DNA of 39,853 bases from Komagataeibacter diospyri (lineage in GTDB: Bacteria > Pseudomonadota > Alphaproteobacteria > Acetobacterales > Acetobacteraceae). Within the stretch, counting starts at the first letter, position 1; the number at the start of each line of letters is the position of its first letter. The stretch is taken from NCBI RefSeq assembly GCF_006538165.1, contig NZ_BDLU01000031.1, positions 1 to 39,853 on the forward strand, read 5' to 3'. A program made the translations under genes and the position numbers. The notes under the pieces are model-generated. The model made no database searches. It was given only the letters and a program-made list of their open reading frames with translations, and was not told the origin of the DNA. Positions 1 through 7,583 of this stretch are shown here, piece by piece.

Positions 1-117
1 GAGAACTTCTTCTGCAAGCTCAAGGAGTTCAAGCGCATCGCCATGCGCAGCGAAAAAACAGACAGATCATTCGAAGCCATGATCTATCTCGTTGGCGCAA
101 TCATCAATTCAAGATAA
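1..117 (+). CDS. IS5-family transposase, C-terminal fragment
   Basis: An open frame from the first base codes 38 residues and ends with TAA at 115-117. It starts ENFFCKLKEFKRIA. The spacing E-x6-K (first residue E, eighth residue K) matches the last part of the DDE signature of IS4/IS5-type transposases, so the catalytic glutamate is the first visible residue. The N-terminal part, with the two catalytic aspartates, lies outside the window. This is a truncation by the window edge, not evidence of a broken gene. Naming a specific element would need an ISfinder search. Confidence 0.8.
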   Translation, partial: ENFFCKLKEFKRIAMRSEKTDRSFEAMIYLVGAIINSR

Positions 118-133
118 TTCCCAACAGGCCCTG
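1..133 (+). mobile_element. Right end of an IS5-family insertion sequence (partial)
   Basis: The window opens inside an insertion sequence. It holds the last 38 codons of the transposase, then 16 bases to the probable element tip at about 133 (the reverse strand begins CAGGGCCTGTTGGGAA). Bases 1-138 are an exact reverse complement of 39716-39853, so the same element end is present at both edges, in inverted orientation with both transposase 3' ends facing inward. The exact tip is inferred from where the two copies diverge. The left end of the element is not in the window. Confidence 0.85.
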
Positions 134-185
134 AAAAAGCTTCGAAAAACGCCGCCTGCCTGAAAAAAAAGAGGCACCCAAAAAC
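134..185 (-). repeat. Hairpin repeat, copy A, interrupted by the IS
   Basis: Read on the minus strand, this begins GTTTTTGGGTGCC, continues through a T-rich stretch and GGCGGCG, and ends GAAGCTTTTT directly at the IS tip. The same order of motifs occurs at 35634-35697: GTTTTTAGGTGCC, then GACGGTG, then CTGAAGC. A shorter piece lies at 39697-39720. I infer a dispersed, partly palindromic repeat of this genome into which the IS inserted. The stem of this copy is degenerate. Confidence 0.5.
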
Positions 186-216
186 GTCTTTATGATTCGC
201 GGCCACGCCAGTTCCC

Positions 217-957
217 CTATTCCGGGCGGGGCGGCCAGCGCAGGGTCGGTTCCGCACGGCTTCCACGCTCGGGCGGCCAGACCGATGCGCGCACCGGGCG
301 CGCGCCACGACCGGCATCGTCATCGCGCGGGCCATTACGGCTCCAGTCGGACAGGGATGGCGTATCCTGACGCTCGCGCCGGCCATCCATACCGTCACGT
401 TCGGGCGCACGGGACAGGTAGGGGCGCGGCCCCTTGCGCCCCGATGACAGCACGTCCCATTCATCCACAATGTCATGCCGCGCCGGTGGCGCGCGCACCG
501 GTTCAGCGGGCCGGATCGGTTCGGCCCGGGGCTGCGGACGCACCGGGGCCACGGGACGGATGGGCGGTGCAGGCTGCACACGTGCGGCACGGCGTTCATA
601 GGCGGGAATGTCGTTTTCATCCCCCACCCCGTCATAATCAGGGGCAGGCCGGACGGGGACATGCACGGGTTCAGGTTCCCATACGGGGGCCGGGGCCACG
701 ACGTCAGGCAGGACATCACCCGCAACCGATGCCGCGGCATTGGCCGCATGCTGCTGCCCCATCGCAATGACCCGCAGTTCCGCCTGCAGATCATCAAGCT
801 GTATGGCAAGGTTATCCAGCCGCCCCTTCACGCCAAAGACCGCGAAAGGCACCAGCAGCCACACCAGCGCGAACAGGATGCCGCCCACCAGCAGCACCGC
901 CTGTGCCCACGCGGGCATCCATTCGGGGAAAAGGGACGACAGCATGTATCGTGCCAC
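217..957 (-). CDS. Membrane-anchored protein with long proline/arginine-rich tail, unknown function
   Basis: A 246-residue protein starting at GTG (955-957); an ATG four codons further in is an alternative start. Residues about 17-43 form one hydrophobic membrane segment. About 25 residues with a heptad-like pattern follow (LDNLAIQLDDLQAEL), suggesting a short coiled coil. The rest, from about residue 85, is rich in Pro, Arg and Ala and is probably disordered. It lies 54 bases downstream of gapR on the same strand, so the two may be co-transcribed. I do not recognise a named family. The single anchor plus coiled coil suggests a scaffold or envelope-associated protein, but that is inference only. 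Its downstream end sits about 30 bases from the repeat and IS. Confidence 0.65.
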   Translation of the reverse strand: MARYMLSSLFPEWMPAWAQAVLLVGGILFALVWLLVPFAVFGVKGRLDNLAIQLDDLQAELRVIAMGQQHAANAAASVAGDVLPDVVAPAPVWEPEPVHVPVRPAPDYDGVGDENDIPAYERRAARVQPAPPIRPVAPVRPQPRAEPIRPAEPVRAPPARHDIVDEWDVLSSGRKGPRPYLSRAPERDGMDGRRERQDTPSLSDWSRNGPRDDDAGRGARPVRASVWPPERGSRAEPTLRWPPRPE

Positions 958-1011
958 CTGAACTGAAGTTACCCGGCAATGCGGGCGGATGTCATCCGCG
1001 CTGCCAGACCA

Positions 1012-1287
1012 TTACATGCCCAGCGCACGGCGGTAGATGTCAAGCAGGGTTTCCTGTTCCTCGACCTCGGCCGGTTCCTGCTTGCGCAGGCGGATGATCT
1101 GACGGATCACCTTTACATCAAAACCGGCGGATTTTGCTTCGGTAAAAATATCCTTGATGTCGCCGGCAAGGGCCTTGCGCTCTTCTTCCAGGCGTTCAAC
1201 GCGTTCGATAATGCTGCGCAGGCGGTCGGCTGCGATACCGCCGACGGCGGCAGACTTGTCTTCCGCCTCGAAATTGTCAGCATTCAT
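1012..1287 (-). CDS. gapR: GapR nucleoid-associated protein (DUF2312/UPF0335)
   Basis: A 91-residue protein. The core GIAADRLRSIIERVERLEEE followed by KDIFTEAKSAGFDVKVIRQI and IRLRK is the hallmark of the DUF2312 family. In Caulobacter this family is GapR, a small coiled-coil protein that binds AT-rich, overtwisted DNA around replication and transcription machinery and helps topoisomerases. I chose the ATG at 1285-1287 because GGAG stands 9 bases upstream and the family start fits; the frame is open 18 codons further upstream. It is transcribed away from zwf, with both promoters in the shared 255-base gap. The short length and lack of any signal or membrane segment agree with a cytoplasmic DNA-binding protein. 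Confidence 0.9.
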   Translation of the reverse strand: MNADNFEAEDKSAAVGGIAADRLRSIIERVERLEEERKALAGDIKDIFTEAKSAGFDVKVIRQIIRLRKQEPAEVEEQETLLDIYRRALGM

Positions 1288-1379
1288 GGCAGGTGTCTCC
1301 AGATATCGTGATTGTGCCGTTCCGCGCCCATCAGCACACATGAAGGGAATGTCATTAGGCGACGGGGTGGAACGGCGGG

Positions 1380-1406
1380 ATTATCGCGCCGCCGCCCGAT
1401 GGTCAA
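1380..1406 (-). promoter_or_regulatory. Candidate gapR promoter
   Basis: On the minus strand, TTGACC (1401-1406) is followed after 15 bases by GATAAT (1380-1385), about 90 bases upstream of the gapR start. Both hexamers are 5 of 6 to the sigma-70 consensus, but the spacing is short, so this is tentative. Confidence 0.3.
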
Positions 1407-1413
1407 TGCCAAC

Positions 1414-1443
1414 TTGACAGCCCGGAGAGACGGGCCGTAATCG
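1414..1443 (+). promoter_or_regulatory. Candidate zwf promoter with small inverted repeat in the spacer
   Basis: A perfect -35 hexamer TTGACA (1414-1419) is followed by an 18-base spacer and a weak -10 (TAATCG, 1438-1443). The spacer contains a GCCCG...CGGGC inverted repeat that could bind a regulator. It lies 100 bases upstream of the zwf start. Confidence 0.35.
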
Positions 1444-1542
1444 AAGCGGCACGCCAGTATGCCGCATTTGCGTCATGTCCCATATACCGCGCATGCCCAC
1501 CAGACATGCCGGGCATCATATACAGGCAGGAGGCCGACTTCC

Positions 1543-3024
1543 ATGGCACATCTTCCCCCCGTTGACACCTTTGACTACATCGTTTTCGGCGGGACGGGTG
1601 ACCTGACCATGCGCAAGCTTCTGCCTGCGCTGTACCATCGTTACCGCGACGGGCAGATCCCTGATGATTCCCGCATTATCGGCACCGCGCGATCCCCCCT
1701 GTCGCGCGCCGACTACCAGCAGCGCGCACATGCGGCCCTGACCGAGCATGTCCAGCCCGACGCGCTGGATGACGCCACCGTGCAGCGTTTCCTGAACATG
1801 GTGCATTATGTCAGCCTGAACGGAGCGGAAGCGGGCAGCGACTGGCCCGCACTGAAGGCCCTGCTGGATGGCGTGCCCGCCACCCGCATCCGGGTCTATT
1901 ACCTGGCCACCTCGCCCGCGCTGTATGGGCAGATCTGTGAAAACCTGAACACGCAGGGGCTTGTCACCGGACAGTCGCGTGTGGTGCTGGAAAAGCCCAT
2001 CGGCACTGATCTTGCCAGTGCCGAGGCGATCAACGACAGCGTGGGCCGTCACTTCCATGAAAACCAGATTTTCCGCATCGACCACTACCTTGGCAAGGAA
2101 ACGGTCCAGAACCTGATCGCGCTGCGCTTCGCCAACCCGGTATTCGAACGCCTGTGGTCCTGCGATGCGATCGAATACGTGCAGATCACGGCAGCCGAGA
2201 CCGTGGGCGTGGAAGGACGCGGCGCGTATTATGACCGGTCCGGCGCATTGCGCGACATGATCCAGAACCACCTGCTGCAGGTGCTGTGCCTGGTGGCGAT
2301 GGACCCTCCGGTCTCGCTGGACGCCGACAGCGTGCGCAATGAAAAGCTGAAGGTACTGCACGCACTCAGGCCCATCCCGGCCGATGACGTGGCAATCTAC
2401 ACCGCGCGCGGGCAGTACATGCGCGGCACCATTGGCGACAAAACGGTCGGCAGCTACCTTGAGGATCTGGGCGAAGGGGTGACGAGCGAGACGGAAACCT
2501 TTGTCGCGCTGAAGGTCAATATCTCGACATGGCGGTGGGGCAACGTGCCGTTCTACCTGCGCTCAGGCAAACGCATGGCGGAAAAATCCAGCGAGATCGT
2601 GATCCAGTTCAAGTCTGCGCCATGGTCGATCTTCGCCAACCGGCCCGAACCCAACCGCCTTATCATCCGCATCCAGCCCGATGAGGGCGTGATGCTGTCA
2701 GTGGCCACCAAGGACCCGACGCCGACCGACAGCCTCGCGCTGCGTCAGGCCGACATCAACATCGAATTCGAAAAAGCCTTCAACGTCCGCTATCCCGACG
2801 CCTATGAACGCCTGCTGCTGGATGTGGTGCGCGGAGACCCGATCCTGTTCATCCGCCGTGACGAAGTGGCCGCCGCATGGCGCTGGATCGACCCGATCGA
2901 GCAGGGCTGGCGCGAAAACAAGGCCCCGTTGGAACCCTACGCCGCAGGCACATGGGGACCGGAAGGCGCACGCAACCTGCTGTCGCAGTCAGGGCATCTG
3001 TGGCATGAAGACATGAAGAAATAA
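1543..3024 (+). CDS. zwf: Glucose-6-phosphate 1-dehydrogenase
   Basis: Oxidises glucose 6-phosphate to 6-phosphogluconolactone with NAD(P)+, feeding the pentose phosphate and Entner-Doudoroff routes in the cytoplasm. The 493-residue length is normal for the family. The N-terminal nucleotide-binding loop reads FGGTGDLTMRKLLPALY (about residues 14-30), with GGTGDL in place of the more common GASGDL. EKPIG (150-154) and the substrate-site signature RIDHYLGKE (178-186) are intact. I chose the ATG at 1543 because AGGAGG stands just upstream and the protein then begins close to the Rossmann fold; the frame is open back to 1459. A small membrane protein starts 7 bases downstream and may be co-transcribed. 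In acetic acid bacteria the pentose phosphate pathway is a main route of cytosolic sugar use, so this is a housekeeping gene. Confidence 0.95.
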   Translation: MAHLPPVDTFDYIVFGGTGDLTMRKLLPALYHRYRDGQIPDDSRIIGTARSPLSRADYQQRAHAALTEHVQPDALDDATVQRFLNMVHYVSLNGAEAGSDWPALKALLDGVPATRIRVYYLATSPALYGQICENLNTQGLVTGQSRVVLEKPIGTDLASAEAINDSVGRHFHENQIFRIDHYLGKETVQNLIALRFANPVFERLWSCDAIEYVQITAAETVGVEGRGAYYDRSGALRDMIQNHLLQVLCLVAMDPPVSLDADSVRNEKLKVLHALRPIPADDVAIYTARGQYMRGTIGDKTVGSYLEDLGEGVTSETETFVALKVNISTWRWGNVPFYLRSGKRMAEKSSEIVIQFKSAPWSIFANRPEPNRLIIRIQPDEGVMLSVATKDPTPTDSLALRQADINIEFEKAFNVRYPDAYERLLLDVVRGDPILFIRRDEVAAAWRWIDPIEQGWRENKAPLEPYAAGTWGPEGARNLLSQSGHLWHEDMKK

Positions 3025-3031
3025 TTCCTGC

Positions 3032-3487
3032 ATGACCAAGGCCCCCACCCCCACACCGCCGCGCCTGACCCGCAGGCGCGCGCCCGTCACACTGAAACAG
3101 CGGATCGTACGCCGGGTGCTCATGATCGTGCCCATGGCGGCCCTTGTCTTTCTGGTCGGCCGCATGGGCTGGCTGGATCAGGCGGCGGACAAGCTGACAT
3201 TTTCACGCACAAGCTGGTTCGACAACACCGCGCTGGTTGAACATTTCCGCACCGTCGTCACCCATAACGGCATGACATCCGATTCCAAGGACTGCCTGCT
3301 GTTCGTGCTCAACGGTAACGATCCGCCGGATGCAACCCGCATCGACGTCATGGAAAAACATTCCGGCAGATGCCCCGGTGACCGCAACACCCTGCCGCGC
3401 CTGTTTACGCTGCAGATCGATCGGGTTGGACAGACGGCACAGACGGACTGGCAGTCACCGGGGGTGTTTCACCCGCTGCCACGCTGA
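3032..3487 (+). CDS. Small single-pass membrane protein, unknown function
   Basis: A 151-residue protein beginning 7 bases after zwf. A basic, proline-rich N-terminus (residues 1-28) precedes one membrane segment at about 29-46, so most of the protein (about 105 residues) would lie outside the cytoplasm by the positive-inside rule. The outer part contains two cysteines (SKDCLL and GRCPGD) that could form a disulfide. No Shine-Dalgarno is obvious, which fits translational coupling to zwf. Its last 83 bases overlap the 3' end of the convergent esterase gene, so its C-terminus is constrained by two frames. I do not recognise the family. The GC-rich codon pattern and position support a real gene, but no function can be assigned. 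Confidence 0.55.
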   Translation: MTKAPTPTPPRLTRRRAPVTLKQRIVRRVLMIVPMAALVFLVGRMGWLDQAADKLTFSRTSWFDNTALVEHFRTVVTHNGMTSDSKDCLLFVLNGNDPPDATRIDVMEKHSGRCPGDRNTLPRLFTLQIDRVGQTAQTDWQSPGVFHPLPR

Positions 3488-4442
3488 CCGCGCGCCCGCC
3501 ACGCAGGGCGCGCTTCAGCGCATGGGCGCCATAACGGATCGCCTCCCGCCCGGCGGGCAGGAAGGCGTAGAAATTCAGGAACCCGTGCACCGTACCCCGC
3601 CATGTGCGGGTTTCGGCGGCACTTCCGGCCTTCTGCATGGCGGCGGCATAACCCGTCCCTTCATCATGCAGCGGATCGCATTGCGCCAGCCCGATCACCA
3701 CAGGCGCAAGTCCCGCCAGTGACGATGCATGGATCGGTGCCAGGCGCGGGTCACGCAGGTCGGCGGGCGTACGGATATACTGTTCGGCATACCATTCCAT
3801 AAGCCTGGTCGACAGCATGTAGCCGCTGGCATAGGTCTGGCGCGACGGCACGTCGCGTTCGCCATACAGCGACGGGTAATACAATAGCTGCATGGCCAGT
3901 TCCGGCCCGCCCCGGTCGCGCGCCATCTGCGCCAGCACGGCCGCCAGCGTGCCACCCGCGCTGTCACCCGCCACCGCGATTGGACCACCCCACCGGTGCG
4001 CCTCCCCCGCCAGCCACTGCAGCGCCGCCCAGCAGTCATCCACCGCGACGGGAAAATGGTTTTCAGGGGCAAGGCTGTAGGCAATGGACAGCACTGCCGC
4101 CCCCGACTGCCGCGCCAGCCTGCAGCAGATGCCGTGATGGGAATTCAGCCCGCAATGCACATACCCGCCCCCATGCATGAACAGCACCACACCATGCACC
4201 CGGCCATAAGGTACGTACAGCCGCGCAGACAGCATGCCACGGCTGCCCGGCACGCGGCATTCAATGACACGCCGCACCTGCAATGATGACAGCGCCATGG
4301 GAAAACATGGGCGGTCCAGCTTTGCGCGCAAGTCCTCCAGCGTGTGGGGTTCGTGGGCGCGGCGGGCGGCACGCAGCTTCATGCCCCCCAGCAGCAGGCG
4401 GGTCAGCAGACCGGGACGGGACACGGCGGCGGAATCTGACAT
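3405..4442 (-). CDS. Alpha/beta hydrolase, hormone-sensitive lipase (HSL) family esterase
   Basis: Predicted carboxylesterase of the bacterial HSL (type IV) family, 345 residues, with no signal peptide, so probably cytoplasmic. The oxyanion-hole motif is HGGG at 90-93. The nucleophile elbow is GDSAGG at 159-164 (Ser161). The acid is most likely Asp256 in CDPLHDEG, and the base is His286 in TVHGF, so the catalytic triad looks complete. I chose the ATG at 4440-4442 because GGAG lies about 8 bases upstream; the frame continues upstream to 4502. The last 30 residues are low-complexity (Ala, Pro, Ser, Val) and overlap the convergent membrane protein gene by 83 bases. The natural substrate cannot be read from sequence; short-chain acyl esters are usual for this family. 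Confidence 0.88.
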   Translation of the reverse strand: MSDSAAVSRPGLLTRLLLGGMKLRAARRAHEPHTLEDLRAKLDRPCFPMALSSLQVRRVIECRVPGSRGMLSARLYVPYGRVHGVVLFMHGGGYVHCGLNSHHGICCRLARQSGAAVLSIAYSLAPENHFPVAVDDCWAALQWLAGEAHRWGGPIAVAGDSAGGTLAAVLAQMARDRGGPELAMQLLYYPSLYGERDVPSRQTYASGYMLSTRLMEWYAEQYIRTPADLRDPRLAPIHASSLAGLAPVVIGLAQCDPLHDEGTGYAAAMQKAGSAAETRTWRGTVHGFLNFYAFLPAGREAIRYGAHALKRALRGGRAVSVAAGETPPVTASPSVPSVQPDRSAA

Positions 4443-4509
4443 GGGGCATCTCCGGCGGGAAACGGGAACTGAAAAAGGGGGCAGGCACCCCGTCCCCATC
4501 ATTTATCGC

Positions 4510-4538
4510 TTGACGCAGGGTGCATGCACCGCCAGTTT
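4510..4538 (+). promoter_or_regulatory. Candidate rnpB promoter with a 12-base palindrome in the spacer
   Basis: TTGACG (4510-4515) is placed so that a -10 at 4533-4538 (CAGTTT, weak) would start transcription at about 4545, one base before the predicted 5' end of RNase P RNA. The perfect palindrome GGTGCATGCACC (4519-4530) fills most of the 17-base spacer. The position is convincing; the -10 is poor. Confidence 0.5.
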
Positions 4539-4545
4539 CCGCATG

Positions 4546-4949
4546 CCAGACGGTCGGACGGTCGCTGTCATGTGGTCATACACATGATGGAGGAAAGTCC
4601 GGGCTCCACGGAAAAACGGTGCCGGCTAACGGCCGGCGGGGGCGACCCCAGGGACAGTGCCACAGAAAACAGACCGCCCCCACGGCATGCCCGTAGCAAT
4701 ACGGGCCGTGTTGAGGGCAAGGGTGAAACGGTGCGGTAAGAGCGCACCGCATGCATGGTAACATGGATGGCAGGGCAAACCCCACCGGGAGCAAGACCGA
4801 ATAGGAACGGCGGATGGGCCGCAAGGCGCCATCAGGGGTTTCCGCCCCGTCGTTCGGGTTGGTCGCGCAAGGTGTGCCGCAAGGTTCATCGCAGAGGAAT
4901 GACCGTCCCGCCCCATGGGCGGACAGAACCCGGCTTACAGACCGTCTGG
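4546..4949 (+). ncRNA. rnpB: RNase P RNA, bacterial class A
   Basis: The catalytic RNA of ribonuclease P, which removes 5' leaders from tRNA precursors. The terminal helix P1 is formed by CCAGACGGT (4546-4554) and ACCGTCTGG (4941-4949), which fixes both ends and gives about 404 bases. The conserved core is visible: GAGGAAAGTCCGGGCTCC near 4592-4609, AGGGTGAAACGGTG in the middle, GAGCAAGACCGAATAGG, and ACAGAACCCGGCTTACAG before P1. It lies between the esterase (minus) and mraZ (plus). It is transcribed toward the dcw cluster but has its own likely promoter and a T-tract at its end. Confidence 0.96.
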
Positions 4950-4957
4950 CATTTTTT
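4941..4957 (+). terminator. 3' end of rnpB with T-tract
   Basis: The 3' strand of helix P1 is followed three bases later by six T (4952-4957), a plausible intrinsic termination point for RNase P RNA. Confidence 0.5.
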
Positions 4958-5011
4958 CCTGTTTTACGCGTGAATCCAGGGAACGGGCGCCCTCTACCCG
5001 GAGTTGTTTAC

Positions 5012-5025
5012 AAGTATTAATACTT
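5012..5025. promoter_or_regulatory. Perfect 14-base palindrome AAGTATTAATACTT
   Basis: A fully symmetric, all but G/C-free element in the 337-base gap between rnpB and mraZ, in an AT-rich stretch of an otherwise GC-rich region. Its size and symmetry suit a dimeric repressor or activator site. The binding protein is unknown. TTAA is present, but not with the 7-base spacing of a CtrA site. Confidence 0.4.
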
Positions 5026-5088
5026 AAGAACAAACCATAAACATATCACATTGCTGCCATATTGCCCCCGATTTTTCCCCTTTACCTG

Positions 5089-5112
5089 TGGGTGCGGATG
5101 GTTGTGCTGGAA
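5089..5112 (+). promoter_or_regulatory. Possible MraZ-binding repeats
   Basis: TGGGT (5089), TGGTT (5099) and TGGAA (5108) are spaced about 10 and 9 bases apart. In other bacteria MraZ binds several TGGGN repeats at 10-base spacing ahead of its own gene. The match here is imperfect, so this is only a candidate site. Confidence 0.25.
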
Positions 5113-5149
5113 TAACTGCAGTTTTCAGCCATCTTTCCTACATCTTTAA

Positions 5150-5179
5150 TTGACCGCCCATAAAATCCCATGTTATCCC
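5150..5179 (+). promoter_or_regulatory. Candidate promoter of the mraZ/dcw operon
   Basis: TTGACC (5150-5155, 5 of 6 to consensus) is followed after 18 bases by TATCCC (5174-5179, 3 of 6), about 107 bases upstream of the mraZ start. It lies downstream of the palindrome and of the possible MraZ repeats, an arrangement that would suit activation or blocking of the polymerase. Confidence 0.3.
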
Positions 5180-5286
5180 ATGACCACACCGGACAAAGGG
5201 TGGCGGCCAGATTCCGGCGCCGTCGCCTGGCGGTCAGTCAGTCATCCGGTTCCTGAAATTCATGCCAAGGGAGGGCATCGCGCAGC

Positions 5287-5760
5287 GTGAGTGTATTCCT
5301 GGGCACACACCAGAACCGGCTGGATGCAAAGGGACGGGTTTCCATTCCGTCAGCATTCCGCGCCGCGCTGCGTGCCCGGGCCAAATCGGGCGAGCCACTG
5401 GCCATCCTGCGCCCGTCCCATCTGCATCCCTGCCTTGAGGCATGGCCCGCTGATGCTTTTGCCGCACTGACCCGCCCGCTGGATGAAATGGACATTTTTT
5501 CCGAAGACCACGACGACCTCGCCACCGCGCTCTATGCCGATGCCTATCCGTTCGAGGCCGACAAGGAAGGGCGTATCCTGCTGCCGGAATCGCTACGGGC
5601 CTATGCGGGTCTTGCGGACCAGGTCACTTTCATGGGGCTGGGCCGCACCTTCCAGATCTGGGATCCGCAGGCGGCGCTGGCCCGCCGCGACGCCGCGCGC
5701 GAACGCGCCCGCCGCCTGACCGCGGGCCGCGGCACCCCCGGCATGGGCACGCCGTCATGA
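5287..5760 (+). CDS. mraZ: Transcriptional regulator MraZ
   Basis: First gene of the dcw cluster, 157 residues, a normal length. It starts at GTG (5287) with AGGGAGGG about 10 bases upstream. The protein opens [20 protein letters not shown], the typical first AbrB/SpoVT-like half. A second half follows around residues 85-120 ([20 protein letters not shown]). In the family these swapped-hairpin domains assemble into a ring that binds repeated TGGGN sites upstream of mraZ and tunes dcw transcription; in E. coli it also counteracts RsmH. The stop overlaps the rsmH start (ATGA), so the two are translationally coupled. Confidence 0.95.
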   Translation: MSVFLGTHQNRLDAKGRVSIPSAFRAALRARAKSGEPLAILRPSHLHPCLEAWPADAFAALTRPLDEMDIFSEDHDDLATALYADAYPFEADKEGRILLPESLRAYAGLADQVTFMGLGRTFQIWDPQAALARRDAARERARRLTAGRGTPGMGTPS

Positions 5761-6758
5761 ACGCAGCCTTCCCCCCGCACGATCCCGGGCATGTGCCCGT
5801 CATGCTGGCCGAGGTGATGGAATACCTCACTCCGCATGATGGTGGCCGTTACGTGGATGGCACGTTTGGCGGCGGCGGCTACGCGCGCGCCATCCTCGCT
5901 TCCGGCAACTGCCAGCTATGGGGCATCGACCGCGACCCCGCCGCGATTGCGCGCGGGCAGGCCCTTGCCCCTACTTTCCCCGACGGGCATGGCGCATCCC
6001 GGCTGCACCTGCTTCATGGCGGGTTTGCCGACATGGCCGGGCTGCTGGCAGATGAAGGCATCACGAAGGTCGATGGCATCGTGCTGGACCTTGGGGTTTC
6101 ATCCTACCAGATCGATGAGGCCGAACGCGGCTTTTCCTTCCGCATGGACGGGCCGCTGGACATGCGCATGGCCGATACGGGACCGACCGCGGCCGACGTG
6201 GTCAACACGCTACCCGAAGATGAACTGGCGGACATCATCTATCATTATGGCGAGGAACGGCTGTCGCGCCGTGTCGCGCGTGCCATCGTGGCCGCCCGGG
6301 CCGAGGCCCCGCTGCGGCGCACCGCCCAGCTGGCGGATGTGGTACGTTCGGTCGTGCGCCCCGACCGGTCGGGCATCGACCCCGCCACCCGCACGTTCCA
6401 GGGCCTGCGCATTCACGTCAATGACGAACTGGGCCAGATCAGCCGTGTGCTGGAACAGGCCCCGCACCTGCTGGCGCCGGGCGGGCGGCTGGTTGTCGTA
6501 TCGTTCCATTCGCTGGAAGACAGGCTGGTCAAGCAGGCGATGTCGCGGGCCGCGGGTCGCCTGCCCGCCCCCTCGCGCCATGACCCGCGCGCCATGACCG
6601 CACGTGCGCAGCCCACTGATTTCACGCTCCTGACCGGACGCCCCATCCGGCCGGGGGAAGAAGAAACCCGCCGTAATCCACGCGCACGCAGCGCAAGACT
6701 GCGGGCGATGGAATGCATTGCCCCCTCATCCATTCCAGCATCGGAAACTGCCGAATGA
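5757..6758 (+). CDS. rsmH: 16S rRNA (cytosine(1402)-N(4))-methyltransferase RsmH
   Basis: Methylates the N4 position of C1402 in the decoding centre of 16S rRNA using S-adenosylmethionine. The 333-residue length fits the family. The opening [13 protein letters not shown], the SAM-binding loop [16 protein letters not shown] (about residues 32-47), [32 protein letters not shown] and [13 protein letters not shown] are all family signatures. The former name is mraW. It shares a 4-base ATGA overlap with both mraZ and the ftsL-like gene, placing it firmly in the operon. Confidence 0.97.
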   Translation: MNAAFPPHDPGHVPVMLAEVMEYLTPHDGGRYVDGTFGGGGYARAILASGNCQLWGIDRDPAAIARGQALAPTFPDGHGASRLHLLHGGFADMAGLLADEGITKVDGIVLDLGVSSYQIDEAERGFSFRMDGPLDMRMADTGPTAADVVNTLPEDELADIIYHYGEERLSRRVARAIVAARAEAPLRRTAQLADVVRSVVRPDRSGIDPATRTFQGLRIHVNDELGQISRVLEQAPHLLAPGGRLVVVSFHSLEDRLVKQAMSRAAGRLPAPSRHDPRAMTARAQPTDFTLLTGRPIRPGEEETRRNPRARSARLRAMECIAPSSIPASETAE

Positions 6759-7540
6759 GTCGGTTTGTCACGTTATTCTTCGCCGTGGTGGCGGCGGTGT
6801 CCGGCCTGTTCCTGTATAACAAGAAGCAGCAGACAACCGCACTTGACCACCAGATCGCACAGATCGTGGAACAGACCGAACACGTACGTTCGCAGACGGC
6901 AATGCTGCGCGCCGAATGGGCCATGCTGAACCAGCCCGACCGGCTGGGCACGCTGGCCAGCCGGTACGACAAGGGACTGCAGCCCGTAACACCCACGCAG
7001 TTCGTGCAGATGTCGGCCCTTGCGTCCCACATGCCCGCACCTGGCAGCCCGCTGCACCATCCCGCCCCGGCCCCGCGCGCGACAATGGTTGCCACACTGG
7101 CGGCCGACCATGTCGTGATCCCGCCAGTGCGTGACGCGGCACCCGCCCCCCATGTGGCCCCGTCCATGCCAGCCGCCCCGGTGGTGCCGCATGCCGACCA
7201 TGTGGCGACAGCGCCCCGCCATGCCGAACCCGCGGCACATGACGCCCTGGCCCGCGCCCTGGCGCAGAACGATGTCCACCCTGCCCCGCATGCCCCGCCC
7301 ATGGAACGCGTGCATGTACCCGAACGTCCTGTGGCGGTGGCGGCAGCCGAACCCGCCCATGCGGCAGTCGCGCATGACACCGTCGTCCCCCCCACCCGCA
7401 TGGGGGCCAGCTATCCCGCGCGCAACCAGAACATAGCCGAAGCCGCATGGCACCCGGCGGCGGCCGTGCATATGGGCGGCAGTTCCCTTGGCACGCCACA
7501 TGTCAGCGCCCTGCCACCCCCGGTGCCTGTCAGCAACTGA
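6755..7540 (+). CDS. ftsL: FtsL-like division protein with a long His/Pro/Ala-rich tail
   Basis: The position between rsmH and ftsI and the architecture identify it as the FtsL component of the FtsQLB/FtsWI divisome complex. A very short cytoplasmic start leads to a membrane segment at about residues 3-20 ([17 protein letters not shown]) and then a coiled coil ([19 protein letters not shown]), ending [20 protein letters not shown], the usual FtsL motif. The usual protein is about 100-120 residues; this one is 261. From about residue 90 it is low-complexity, rich in Pro, Ala and His (about 16 His), and would lie in the periplasm. The start ATG overlaps the rsmH stop (ATGA); an upstream ATG in the same frame lies inside rsmH. 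FtsL diverges strongly in sequence, so the call leans on context. Confidence 0.85.
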   Translation: MSRFVTLFFAVVAAVSGLFLYNKKQQTTALDHQIAQIVEQTEHVRSQTAMLRAEWAMLNQPDRLGTLASRYDKGLQPVTPTQFVQMSALASHMPAPGSPLHHPAPAPRATMVATLAADHVVIPPVRDAAPAPHVAPSMPAAPVVPHADHVATAPRHAEPAAHDALARALAQNDVHPAPHAPPMERVHVPERPVAVAAAEPAHAAVAHDTVVPPTRMGASYPARNQNIAEAAWHPAAAVHMGGSSLGTPHVSALPPPVPVSN

Positions 7541-7583
7541 TCCCTGATCCATTTTTCACCCCGGCCCCCAGCCCGGAACGCGC

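Noticed and set aside
5012..5028. CtrA binding site before mraZ
   Set aside because: Two TTAA motifs occur, but 3 bases apart instead of the 7 required by TTAA-N7-TTAA.
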